A DNA stretch of 64,000 nucleotides from Methylococcus sp. EFPC2 (GTDB taxonomy: Bacteria; Pseudomonadota; Gammaproteobacteria; Methylococcales; Methylococcaceae), in assembly GCF_016925495.1 (NCBI RefSeq), contig NZ_CP070491.1, positions 3,732,001-3,796,000 on the forward strand. The letters are read 5' to 3'. The position numbers were made by a program, and so were the translations under genes. Under the pieces are notes generated by a model that ran no database searches, was not told where the DNA came from, and was given only the letters and a program-made list of their open reading frames with translations. Positions 43,707-53,600 of the stretch are shown piece by piece (position 1 is the first letter of the stretch; every line of letters begins with the position of its first letter).

Positions 43707-46349
43707 TCAGGGCAAAGGGCGCATTGAGGGCTGTGGCTTGGTCTCGGGCTGCGGCGATGGTGCGGGGCTCGATATTTTCAGCGCCTGCAGTCGGGCCTCC
43801 AGGCGGTCCAGGGCTTTTTCCAGGGAGGTTTCCATCACCACGATATTGCCGAGGGAAAGGATCACGCGAGCCAGTTCGGGGATCTTGATGTTGGCCGTCG
43901 ATACGATGTAGACCGGCTGCACGTACAAGAGCGATTTGCCGATCGGCAGCATGATGATGCGCCCGCGCTGGACATGGGAACCCTTCTGGTCCCACAGGGC
44001 GAACGTACGGGCAATCTCGGGGTCTTGGTCGATGAGGGCGCTGACCTGCGAGGGGCCTTCCACCTGGACATCCCGGCTGAACTTGTAAAGCACCACGTGC
44101 TTGTTGTACGAACGGCCGGCGTCGGTCCTGTAAGACCCTGCCACGCCCAGTACGCTGAGGTTGTTGCGGCCGATCGGCGTCATGGGGTTCAGCAGGGTGA
44201 ACTCTTCCATTTCGGGGGCACCTTCCAGGTAGGTCGTGATGTAATAAGGCTTCACGATCTTGTCGCCCACCTTGGCGAAGTCCCAGGTTTCAGCCTGCTG
44301 ATAAAAGAGCTCCGGCTGCGTCTGGTGATATTTCGCGTAGATGCCCATCTGGATCTGAAACATGTCCTTGGGGTAGCGCACCTGTTCTCGCAGTAGGGGC
44401 GGCAACTCGGCCAGACTTTTGAACAGGCCGGGGTAGGCTTTGCCATAGCCGAGGATGATGGGGTCGCTGGGGTCGGCTACGTAATAGTCGACCGTGCCGT
44501 CGAAAGCATCGACCACCACCTTGACGGAATTCCGAATGTAGTTGAACTCCCGCGCTTTGCGGTCCTTGTTGAACGCAAACCTGGATGTTTTGGAAACCGG
44601 ATACCAGCGCGAGGTGGTGTAGGCGTCCTGAACCCAATAGATGCGCTTGGGTGTCACCACGATGTAGGGATCGTTGTCCAGCGCCAGGAACGGGGTCAGG
44701 TTCTGAATGCGGTCGACGACATTGCGGCGCAACAGCAGCTTGCTGTCGCTATCGATGTTCACCGAGAAGAACAGCTTCTCGTCCCGCAGATGCAGGGCCA
44801 TGATGAGCTTGCGGAAGAGCGACGAGATCGGGATGCCGCCCTTGCCCGTGTAGTTCTGGCTGGAGTCCTGGTCGAAGCTGGAAATGTCGACGATTTTCAA
44901 CCGGTTAGGTACGATCGCGTAATCCAGGTTTTCCATGCCGAAATAGATGTCCGGCTTTTCCACGCCCAGACCTACGTCCGATTGCAGGCTGAGGTCGCGC
45001 AAAAACCACTGCATGGGATTCTCGCCGGTTTGCGATGCGGGCGTGATCACGGCGCCGAAGCCGTGGGTGTAGCGTAGGTGCCTGTTTTCCCAGTTGCGCG
45101 CCTCTTTGGGCAGGCGTTCGATATTGATTTCGCGGGCCGCCAGATTGACCTGTTCCTCCTGGCCTTTGATCTGGTAACGCCCGACATCCACGTCGGTGAA
45201 ATTGTAATAGGGCCGGATGCCCTGTAGCTGCTGATAGACGTCGTCCAGATATTCCGGATCCCAGATCGGGATGTTGTGCAGATGCTCGCGGGTGTGAGGG
45301 TCCACGATCCGCAAATCGCTGCTCGAAGCGGTAAAGTCTATGGTCTTTATATCGGTCAGGTCGTAGGCAGCGAGGGTGGCCTTGATGTTGTTCTCCATGA
45401 AGGATTTTTCCACCTTCACGGGATTGGGTTTGACGACGAAGCGATCGAGCAGTTCGGGAATGACGTTCAGGCGCAGCAGTCCGCCGGCCACGGCGAATAC
45501 CACCACGCTGGCCAGCATACCGCGGAGCGCCCGGCCGGATTGCACAAAAGCGATGCCGCAAGCCGCGCCGACGACCAAGGCGCCGGCACTCACCCAAAGC
45601 AGGGGCAGCGTGTAGCGCAACTCCACCAGACCGGGGCCGAAGAATATGGGTTCATGGTCGCCGACATAGAGCAGGCCATGACGTTGCAGGATATAACCCC
45701 ACGCAGTAATCAAGGCGGTGATGAAGACCAGCCCGCTCAAGTGCAGTTTCGCGCCGACCGCCCATGGCCTGTGCTCGCCCGGGACCATGCGGTGTTCCAG
45801 CCAATACAGCACACCGATCCAGGCCGTGAGAAGGGTGAAGCTGCCGAACAACTCCCGCTGTATCAGTTCGAAGATGGGCAGGGAGAAAAGGAAGAAGCTG
45901 ATATTCTGATTGTAAACAGGATCGCTAATCTCGGACGCGGGCCCGAAAAGGAAAAGCAACCCTTCCTCCCAATGCTGGTACAAGGGCGCCGCGATGGCGA
46001 TCGCCAACACCAGTGAAAGCGGTATATAAAGCCGCATCGAACCGGTCTGGGCGAGGCGCATGAGGGTGCCGACTTCCTCGCGGTAGAAGACCGACTGATC
46101 GACTCCCAGGAAGCGCGATGCCACCTGGAAGTTGAGGAAAAAGATCAAAAAGAAGAATACCGTCACCCCGCCCGACAGGATGTAACGGTACAACAGTCGA
46201 AGCCAGAAATACCCGCCATATTCCAGCGAAGAGAACCACCACAGATCGACCAGGAAATCGGTCAGCAGGATGCCCGCCCCCAAAACGAGCGCCACCAGGG
46301 CGGTCAAAATCGCGGCAGTGGTCGCCAGCAGGCGTTTCCAGTTACGCAT
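43707..46349 (-). CDS. UPF0182 (COG1615) membrane protein
   Basis: An 880-residue member of the UPF0182 family of unknown function. Six or seven transmembrane helices lie in the first third (about 8-310), for example LLATTAAILTALVALVLGAGILLTD and VTVFFFLIFFLNFQVASRFL. The rest is a large soluble domain with family landmarks such as ENNIKATLAAYDL, RHLRYTHGFGAV and VLGVAGSYRTDAGRSYNKHVVLYKF. The C-terminal tail is Pro-rich. The length fits the family (about 900). No function is established for it. Confidence 0.9.
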   Translation of the reverse strand: MRNWKRLLATTAAILTALVALVLGAGILLTDFLVDLWWFSSLEYGGYFWLRLLYRYILSGGVTVFFFLIFFLNFQVASRFLGVDQSVFYREEVGTLMRLAQTGSMRLYIPLSLVLAIAIAAPLYQHWEEGLLFLFGPASEISDPVYNQNISFFLFSLPIFELIQRELFGSFTLLTAWIGVLYWLEHRMVPGEHRPWAVGAKLHLSGLVFITALITAWGYILQRHGLLYVGDHEPIFFGPGLVELRYTLPLLWVSAGALVVGAACGIAFVQSGRALRGMLASVVVFAVAGGLLRLNVIPELLDRFVVKPNPVKVEKSFMENNIKATLAAYDLTDIKTIDFTASSSDLRIVDPHTREHLHNIPIWDPEYLDDVYQQLQGIRPYYNFTDVDVGRYQIKGQEEQVNLAAREINIERLPKEARNWENRHLRYTHGFGAVITPASQTGENPMQWFLRDLSLQSDVGLGVEKPDIYFGMENLDYAIVPNRLKIVDISSFDQDSSQNYTGKGGIPISSLFRKLIMALHLRDEKLFFSVNIDSDSKLLLRRNVVDRIQNLTPFLALDNDPYIVVTPKRIYWVQDAYTTSRWYPVSKTSRFAFNKDRKAREFNYIRNSVKVVVDAFDGTVDYYVADPSDPIILGYGKAYPGLFKSLAELPPLLREQVRYPKDMFQIQMGIYAKYHQTQPELFYQQAETWDFAKVGDKIVKPYYITTYLEGAPEMEEFTLLNPMTPIGRNNLSVLGVAGSYRTDAGRSYNKHVVLYKFSRDVQVEGPSQVSALIDQDPEIARTFALWDQKGSHVQRGRIIMLPIGKSLLYVQPVYIVSTANIKIPELARVILSLGNIVVMETSLEKALDRLEARLQALKISSPAPSPQPETKPQPSMRPLP

Positions 46350-46550
46350 AACGTCCTCGTCGAGATGTCTACGATGGTGGTGAAAGATTAGCCCGACGGG
46401 GCCAATTCAGGTGGCGGGTGAGCCCTCGGGCGTGGCGGCAGGTGTATGGCGACCGGTCGTTCACGGACTCTCCGTCTCATTCGGTCCACCGTTTCCTCAA
46501 AATGAGGAAAGGTAATAAGGAGCAGTCTTCTGCTGCAGTCCCTCCGGGTG

Positions 46551-46578
46551 TGGTCGGGCGCACCGTCGCGCCCGACCA
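46551..46578. other. Stable hairpin downstream of tpiA
   Basis: A perfect 11-bp inverted repeat, TGGTCGGGCGC / GCGCCCGACCA, with a 6-base loop lies 51 bp past the tpiA stop. No U-run follows in either direction, so it is not a standard intrinsic terminator; it could serve as an RNA-stabilising structure or a protein-binding site. The rest of the 279-bp gap 46350-46628 holds nothing I can identify. Confidence 0.5.
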
Positions 46579-46628
46579 TGATACCGTGCTTCTCCCCAAA
46601 CCAGTAGGCGAAAGGGTATGGTTCGGTC

Positions 46629-47741
46629 TTACAGATCGCTGTGGCGGTCCCGTATGAGGCAGCCGAAGCGTATGATCTGGGCAAAGTCATGCGCTTTCAG
46701 GCTGGCGCCACCCACCAGCGCTCCGTCCACGCCGGCAATGCTCATGATGTCGGCGATATTTTCGGGATTCACATTTCCGCCATAAAGGATGCGAATCACG
46801 GAAGCGGTTTCCTCGCCGTATAAATCCATCACCAGGTTGCGGATGAAATCATGCACTTCGCTGATTTGTTCCACACCGGCCGCCTTCGCGCCCGAACCGA
46901 TCGCCCATACCGGCTCATAGGCAATGATCATCTCGTTCACGGTCTTGGGCGAAACACCCTCCAGCCCTATCCGGATTTGCCGATCCAGAAGCTTGAACGT
47001 CTCGTGCAGGGCCCGGGCTTCCCGGTTCTCGCCACAGCAAAGGATCACCTGCAGGCCCTGGGCGAGCGAGGCATGCACCTTACGCTGGGTCACCGCGTCA
47101 CTTTCACCCGCGCGCTCTTTGAGGTCTTCCTCCAGGAATTTCGCCAAGCCCGCGAGGATTTCGTGATTCTGCTCGGCCGCCATGAACTCGATGGCGGCAA
47201 AAACCTGCGGGTCGACACCCTCCCGCTTTCTCAACGCATCGAGTTCATGTGTGAGAAAATCGGGAGTCAAGCGGCGTGCGACGCTGGAGCTGAAGCCGAA
47301 AAATTTCCCCAGATTGGCCCGGCGGTCCGAGTGTCCGATGATGACGCGGTCCACCCCGATGGCAGCCAGCATCTCGGGCGAGATTTCGCCGGTATACGCA
47401 CCCTTGGACTCAAAAAAGGTGTCCTGGGCCATCAAGAAGACGTTTCTGCCCAAGTCGTATTCGGATCGCAGAAAATCGGGCTTGATGTAATCGGCGAGTG
47501 CGGACAGCCCGGTATAGGGTGGCGCCAGGCCGATATCGACATCCTTGACGCCTTTGCAGATATCGAAAATGCGGGCCGCCAGGGCCACGCCGGAGCGTGG
47601 CACCAGGTTCATTTTCCAGTTTCCTGCCAGAAACGGCCGTATCGCCCCCGGTTCACCTGGTTCTGCAGGCGTCTTGTGCCATTGGTTGGCGGCCCTGTGG
47701 CGAAAGTAGTTGCGGGAAACGGCGAGCGGTGTAGTGTTCAT
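46629..47741 (-). CDS. Atypical triosephosphate isomerase with a large insertion
   Basis: A 370-residue TIM-barrel protein of the triosephosphate isomerase family, which interconverts DHAP and glyceraldehyde-3-phosphate. Active-site residues are in place: Lys43 in AGNWKMN, His137 in GHSDRR and Glu276 in AYEPVWAIG, with the phosphate-binding YGGNVNPEN and VGGASLKA. It differs from the usual 250 residues by an N-terminal extension of about 36 residues and an insertion of about 65-70 residues after strand 4 (about 148-215), and the conserved HSERR is HSDRR. GGAGAAG just upstream supports the long start. It may be a paralogue with another role. Confidence 0.8.
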   Translation of the reverse strand: MNTTPLAVSRNYFRHRAANQWHKTPAEPGEPGAIRPFLAGNWKMNLVPRSGVALAARIFDICKGVKDVDIGLAPPYTGLSALADYIKPDFLRSEYDLGRNVFLMAQDTFFESKGAYTGEISPEMLAAIGVDRVIIGHSDRRANLGKFFGFSSSVARRLTPDFLTHELDALRKREGVDPQVFAAIEFMAAEQNHEILAGLAKFLEEDLKERAGESDAVTQRKVHASLAQGLQVILCCGENREARALHETFKLLDRQIRIGLEGVSPKTVNEMIIAYEPVWAIGSGAKAAGVEQISEVHDFIRNLVMDLYGEETASVIRILYGGNVNPENIADIMSIAGVDGALVGGASLKAHDFAQIIRFGCLIRDRHSDL

Positions 47742-47980
47742 GACGGCTTCTCCGATCTTTCAGTAGCGTCCGCCTGTCAGCGGCATGATCGAAAAACTCC
47801 AGGCGGAATATGAGGTTTAGTTGGGGATGCTCAGAGACTAGCGCGAAGATGGCTTGTATGCCACTTGAGGAGCCAGTCTCTCAACTCAGGCTGTCAGTGG
47901 TGCCAACACCTCCATCGACCGATGGAAATTGTGATCGGCGCCACCTTTCAAGCAGAGGAATCATTGCTATATATAGCGTC

Positions 47981-48523
47981 ATGAACAAACATCCTGCCTA
48001 CTCAGGCTTCACGCTCATCGAGCTGATGGTCACCTTGGCGGTGGCGGCTATTATTTTAAGTTTGGGAGTGCCTGGTTTTCAGGAAGTCATACGCAATAAT
48101 CGCTTGACCACACGGGCTAACGATGTCGTCACGGCCCTTAACCTCGCACGTAGCGAGGCCATCAAGCGTGGTGTTCAAGTAACCGTGTGCAAAAGCAACA
48201 CGACCGCGAGCTCCCCGGTTTGTGCAACCTCCGGCAGTTGGGCGCAAGGCTGGCTGGTATTCGTCGACCAGAACAAGCCTAGCGGGACCAACGGTACTTT
48301 AGACGCGGGGGACGAAATCCTGCGCATATTTCCGCCATTGAGTGGCGCGACCATGACTGCGGGTAGCCATGTTGATGACTGGATCGCCTATTTGCCCAAT
48401 GGCTTCGCCCAAGGAAGCGGGGGTGTGGTCAATGACACATTCGGGCTTTGCATGGCGCCTAAGGCGAAAAATATCGTTGTTAGCAGCACAGGCAGAGCGC
48501 GTGTCGAGGCTGGCACATGTTGA
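47981..48523 (+). CDS. fimT: Type IV pilus minor pilin FimT/FimU (GspH family)
   Basis: A 180-residue minor pilin, first gene of the minor-pilin operon. Prepilin signal MNKHPAYSG|FTLIELMVTLAVAAIILSLGVPGF, then the GspH-type beta-sandwich with ALNLARSEAIKRGVQVTVCKS and SSTGRARVEAGTC at the end, typical of FimT/FimU. Two cysteine pairs are likely disulfides. The 239-bp gap before it is divergent with tpiA and should contain the operon promoter. No good ribosome-binding site is seen close to the ATG; the start is fixed by the pilin signal. FimT and FimU cannot be separated by eye. Confidence 0.88.
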   Translation: MNKHPAYSGFTLIELMVTLAVAAIILSLGVPGFQEVIRNNRLTTRANDVVTALNLARSEAIKRGVQVTVCKSNTTASSPVCATSGSWAQGWLVFVDQNKPSGTNGTLDAGDEILRIFPPLSGATMTAGSHVDDWIAYLPNGFAQGSGGVVNDTFGLCMAPKAKNIVVSSTGRARVEAGTC

Positions 48524-48948
48524 ATCTTAGGCGCATACAAAGCGGCTTTACCCTCCTGGAGGTTCTCGTCGCCGTTTTGGTGCTCTCCATCGGGCTTTTG
48601 GGCTTGGCGGGGCTTCAGGCGCATGGGCTCAAGACCAATCACAGTGCCTACCTGCGGTCACAGGCATCAATGCTCGCCTACGACATCCTCGATGTTCTTC
48701 GCTCCGACCGTCAGGCTGCTTTGAATGGCGGTTATAACCTCGCGTTGGGCGATGCGGCGCCGTCGGGTGGCACAGTGCCTCAGAGCCAGTTGAATAACTG
48801 GCTCACTGAACGGGTAGAACGGCGTTTGCCGCAAGGGGATGGAGCGGTGCAAGTCAGTTCCGGTCGGGTGACTATCACTATCCAATGGAACGACGCCCGC
48901 AGCGGGGGGAGTTCGAGTCAACAATTCATCTATCAAACCCAGTTATGA
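48517..48948 (+). CDS. pilV: Type IV pilus minor pilin PilV
   Basis: A 143-residue minor pilin: prepilin signal MLNLRRIQSG|FTLLEVLVAVLVLSIGLLGLAGLQ, the GLLGLAGLQ pattern being typical of PilV. It overlaps fimT by 7 bp and pilW by 4 bp. With PilW, PilX, FimU and PilE it forms the tip complex that starts pilus assembly and holds PilY1. Confidence 0.92.
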   Translation: MLNLRRIQSGFTLLEVLVAVLVLSIGLLGLAGLQAHGLKTNHSAYLRSQASMLAYDILDVLRSDRQAALNGGYNLALGDAAPSGGTVPQSQLNNWLTERVERRLPQGDGAVQVSSGRVTITIQWNDARSGGSSSQQFIYQTQL

Positions 48949-50015
48949 GTTCAAAGCTCCTTTATTGCCGAAATCCAGCTATCCCTCGTCGGCGTCAGCA
49001 GGGCCTGTCTCTGGTCGAAATCATGGTGGCTTTGGTGCTCGGGCTTTTTCTTACGGCCGGGGTTTTGACGGTTTATCTAGGCAACAAGCAAAGTTATCGC
49101 TTGAACGAAGCCTTGGCGAGATTGCAGGAAAATGCGCGTTATGCTTTCGAGATCATGGGGCGCGATATCCGCATGGCCGGCTATTTCGGTTGCAGTAGCC
49201 GCTTCGTGTCGCTGACCAATACACTCAACAACGCAACTGGTTTTTTGTGGGACTTTGGAAAGGCGGTCTACGGATATGAGGCCATTTCCGCCACGGCCTG
49301 GAACGAAACGCTCGATGCGGCGATTACCAGCCCGTTGGGTAATAGAGACATCGTGGTCATACGAAAAGCAGCCGATCGTTCGGTCCTGATTACGGGACAG
49401 CCCAGCAACTCCGGCGACTGTAACAATTCAGCGAGCTATACAAAGGATTTGAAAATTTCGTCAACGACGGGCTTGTCTGTTAATGACATAGTGGTTGCGA
49501 CAAACTGTAGTCATGCGTCGGTTTTACAAATCACCAATTTGAATACCGGGAATAATGTCGTTCACAACACCGGTAGCGTAAGCGCCGGTCCAGGTAATGC
49601 CACTGGGGACCTCGGCGCCTGCTACGCCGGCGACGGGCAGCTTATTAAAATCGACACATTCGTCTATTACATCAGCAACAATCCGGCGAACCTACCATCG
49701 CTTTACCGCAAGCAAGGTGCCTCAGTTCCGCTGGAGCTTGTCGAAGGTGTGCGAGATATGCAAATCACCTACGGCGTCGATACCGATAACGATGGCGCAA
49801 TCGATGTGTATTCGACTGCGCAAACCGTTACTAACAATACGCAGTGGGATAAGGCCAAGTCGGTCCGGGTTGCTTTGCTGTTGATGTCGGTGGAAAACAA
49901 CGTCGTGGATATAGAGCAAACCTATCGTTATAACGGTGCCGATGTGCCAGCCGGGGACCGCCGTTTATACCAGTCGTTTGAAGCGACCTTTACCTTGCGA
50001 AATCGGGTGGAGTAA
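48945..50015 (+). CDS. pilW: Type IV pilus minor pilin PilW
   Basis: A 356-residue PilW. Prepilin signal ends RRRQQG|LSLVEIMVALVLGLFLTAGVLTVYL; the segment RLQENARYAFEIMGRDIRMAGYFGC is characteristic. DTDNDGAIDVYST near the C-terminal third is a DxDxDG calcium-loop-like motif also used in other PilW proteins. The ATG overlaps the stop of pilV (ATGA), so translation is probably coupled. The frame is open 20 codons further upstream but inside pilV. Confidence 0.92.
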   Translation: MSSKLLYCRNPAIPRRRQQGLSLVEIMVALVLGLFLTAGVLTVYLGNKQSYRLNEALARLQENARYAFEIMGRDIRMAGYFGCSSRFVSLTNTLNNATGFLWDFGKAVYGYEAISATAWNETLDAAITSPLGNRDIVVIRKAADRSVLITGQPSNSGDCNNSASYTKDLKISSTTGLSVNDIVVATNCSHASVLQITNLNTGNNVVHNTGSVSAGPGNATGDLGACYAGDGQLIKIDTFVYYISNNPANLPSLYRKQGASVPLELVEGVRDMQITYGVDTDNDGAIDVYSTAQTVTNNTQWDKAKSVRVALLLMSVENNVVDIEQTYRYNGADVPAGDRRLYQSFEATFTLRNRVE

Positions 50016-50018
50016 GTC

Positions 50019-50624
50019 ATGGCGAATGATCGTTCAGAGCTCGGAGGATCTCGAGCATTTCGTGCGCAAATGCCGCCGCTTAGCGGTATTTGCCTAGCAA
50101 TAGCAGGGGCTCAAAAGGGGGCCGTGCTGGTCGTCTCACTCATCATGTTGTTGCTGATGACCTTGCTGGGGGTTACCGCATTGCAAACCATCACCTTGGA
50201 AGAAAAGATGGCTGGCAACATGCGTGATCGGAGTTTGGCGTTTCAAGCGGCCGAGAGCGCCTTGAGAGCCGGTGAAATATTTTTGAGCCAGGCGACATTG
50301 CCGGTATTCAATTGCGCTAATGGTTTATATAAAGCCAATGCGAGCGGAACGAATTGCGCGACGGCCACGCCGGATTTGTGGGCTTCCGTGGATTGGACGT
50401 CGAGCAATGTTACGACTTATAGTGGCACATTATCGGGTGTAGCAAACAATCCGGCTTATATAGTCGAAGAGTTTTCTGCTGCATCGGCTTCCGCTTCCGG
50501 TGGCAGTTTGGAAGCGGGGACGGTATACACTTCGGGAGTGCCAAATACGTACCGCATAACTGCACGCGGTACCGGTGGCACGGCCTCATCGGTGGTTATC
50601 TTGCAGTCGACTTTTAAACGCTAA
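50019..50624 (+). CDS. pilX: Type IV pilus minor pilin PilX
   Basis: A 201-residue PilX. The signal is unusually long before the cleavage site (AGAQKG|AVLVVSLIMLLLMTLLGVTALQT), followed by the family motif EEKMAGNMRDRSLAFQAAESALRAGE. It follows pilW by 3 bp, with GGAG overlapping the end of pilW. Like other PilX proteins it lacks the Phe at +1. It is part of the tip complex that presents PilY1. Confidence 0.9.
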   Translation: MANDRSELGGSRAFRAQMPPLSGICLAIAGAQKGAVLVVSLIMLLLMTLLGVTALQTITLEEKMAGNMRDRSLAFQAAESALRAGEIFLSQATLPVFNCANGLYKANASGTNCATATPDLWASVDWTSSNVTTYSGTLSGVANNPAYIVEEFSAASASASGGSLEAGTVYTSGVPNTYRITARGTGGTASSVVILQSTFKR

Positions 50625-50658
50625 GACGCTGCACGGTGTTTCGGGCGGTGGAGGCTAT

Positions 50659-53600
50659 ATGCTTACAAAAACTTTGATAGCGGTTGTCACGTTATTGCTT
50701 ACTGCCGCGCTGAATGCGGCGGTCGCCGCTATCGCCACGACGCCATTATTTCTCACCGCGTCGGCGGACCCGCGGGTATTGCTGGCGATGTCGCGCGACC
50801 ACCAGCTTTATATCAAGGCCTATACCGATTACGCCGACCTTAACCCGGCGGACAATGACGGTATCGATACCACATATAATCCGAAGATCGATTATTACGG
50901 CTATTTCGATTCCGAAAAGTGCTACGACTACAGCAGCAACCGGTTCGAGCCGTTCGGCGTGGCTGGCGGAACCTATAAAGACGAGTGTACGGGTCACTGG
51001 AGTGGCAATTTTCTGAACTGGGCTACCATGACCCGTATGGATATCGTCCGCAAGGTGTTATACGGCGGCTATCGTTCCACCGACACCGCTGCGGAAACCG
51101 TGCTCGAGCGCGCGATACTCCCTTATGACGTGCATTCCTTCGCCAAGGTATATACCGCAGCTAGCGAGGCGGATATGCAGAAATATCTGCCTTATGCCAA
51201 AACCCAGATCAGCATATGTAACTTCACCGATGCGACTTCCGGTCTGCTGAAGGACGTCGACACCAGTTCCCACCCGCCGCTAATGCGTATCGCCGAGGGT
51301 TCTTTCCCGCGGTGGGCGGCTTCGGAGATCACCCAATGCCAGTTGAGTGGCGGTACCCAGCCAACCGTGAAACTGGCCGATTATAACGTTCGGGTGCAAG
51401 TCTGCGTGTCGGGGGTGCGCGAGGGTAACTGCAAGGATTATCCCAACAAAACCAGTGGCACCAATTACAAGCCGGCGGGTATCGTCCAACGCTACGGCCA
51501 ATCAAATAAGCCGCTGCGTTTCGGTTTGATGACCGGCAGCTTCCAAAAGAACAAATCCGGAGGCGTGCTCCGGCGTAACGTGGAACGCATAAGCGGTAAT
51601 GCGAACGTCACAAAAAACGAAATCGATACTGATGGCCTATTCATCAATCAAGGTCCCAGCGACGCGGGCATCGTCAACACCCTGAACCGCCTGCGTATCA
51701 GCAGCTACCACTTGGGCGACCATGAATACAAAAGTAACTGCGACAGCCCGGGAATACTCAACTTCAACGATGGCGAGTGCGTCGATTGGGGAAACCCGCT
51801 GAGCGAAACCTATTTGGAGGCCTTGCGCTACATGGCAGGTAAGACAGACCCGACGTCCGCCTTCAATGCGGCCGATTCGGGTTTTATCTCCTCGCTGCCG
51901 CAGTTGACTTGGATCGACCCGGTACCGACCGGCGACTGGTGCGCCAAATGCTCCATCATTGCGATTTCCACCGGACTCAATTCATTCGACCGCGACCAGT
52001 TGAGCAATGATCTTGGCATCGATGCGGCCGCGACCACTAATGCCATCGGCGCCTTGGAAAACATCAACGGCGGCACCTATCTCTATGGTGGTTTGGACAA
52101 ATCCTGTACGGGCAAGGTGCTTGCCGGCCTGGCCGATGCCGAAGGGATATGCCCGGAAGTGCCCACCCAGGAGGGCGGCTATCAAATCGCCGGTCTGGCC
52201 TATCATGCCCATACCCACGATTTGCGTCCCGACCAAACGGCGTATCCGGACAATCAGACGGTCACCAGTTACAGCGTGGCGTTGGCGGAAAACCTTCCCC
52301 GTTTCGAAATTCCTGCAGGTTCCGGTACGGTGGCTCTGCTACCGGCTTGTGAGGCCAACTCGGACGCGCATGCGACGTCGAGCACCACCGGCTGGCGGGC
52401 GTGCAGTCTCACCGACCTGGTCGTCGAGCAATTGAACTACGATACGGGCAAAAAACTCATGTCCGGCAGTTTTTTGGTCAACTGGGAAGACTCGACCTGG
52501 GGTAACGACCACGACATGGACGGTATCGAGCGGCTGGGTTTTTGTGTCGGCGCGGCCTGCGGTTCATTTACCATCAATTGCCCGACGACTTCCAGCCCGA
52601 GCGCGGCCGTATCGCTTTCATCGGTTGGCGATAGCCAGATCACGGTAATCACCTGTGCCGCCCAGGCACAAGCGGGTCATACCCTGCGGTTCGGCTATAC
52701 CGTCACCGGCAGTACCGCCGACGGCATCAACCTGCCCGTGATCCGTGGAGGCGGCCAAAACTTTATCGTCGGTGATAACCTTCCATCTTCGGATGTGACC
52801 GAGCCTACCGTAGTCACTCACACGCAAGGTGCATCCACGGCGAAGCTGCTCGAAAACCCGCTGTGGTATATGGCGAAATACGGCAGCTTTACCGAAATCG
52901 ACGATACGGCCGACAAGGATATTACCGACGACAAGCCCAATTTGGCGTCGGAATGGGACTCCGACGGGAACGGACTACCGGACGGTTTTTTTAAGGCGAC
53001 CAATCCTTCGCTGTTGGAAGCCGCGCTGGATAACATCATCAACGATGTGATCAAGCAATCGTCCTCGGCGTCGGCGATAGCCACCAACTCCACCCGCCTG
53101 GATACGACGACCCTGGTATACCAGGCCAAATTCGACAGCACGAATTGGACCGGCAGCCTTTTGGCGTTTGAAGTCAAATCGGATGGGGATATTGGCGAGC
53201 GGCGCTGGGATGCTGCGGAAAAACTCCCCACGCATGGCAGTCGGAGCATCTATACCTTCGATCGCGATAAGGCTGCGGGAAGCCGCGGGATTCCATTCGT
53301 TTGGGATACCACATCTGCCGGGCTGAGCAGTGCCCAACAAGCAGCACTAAATACAGTGCCCTACTCCTCGCCGGCTGTTTCCGATACCAAAGGTGAGTTC
53401 CGCTTGAATTACCTGCGCGGCGATCAAAGCAAAGAATTGAAGAAATCGGGGGGGGAGTTTAGGGATAGGACGGACTTGCTTGGCGATGTTATTAACTCCG
53501 ATCCGTGGTTTACCGGCACGGAGGATTTCGGTTATGACAAAATATTTAATCCTTCCAATACCAGCCCTACCGATCCGGTCAATGTGGAAGGTAGCAGCTA

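Noticed and set aside
47742-47980. Sigma-54 promoter ahead of fimT
   Set aside because: The best candidate TGGC...TGC has its GG and GC too close together (7 instead of 10 bases), so I do not call it.
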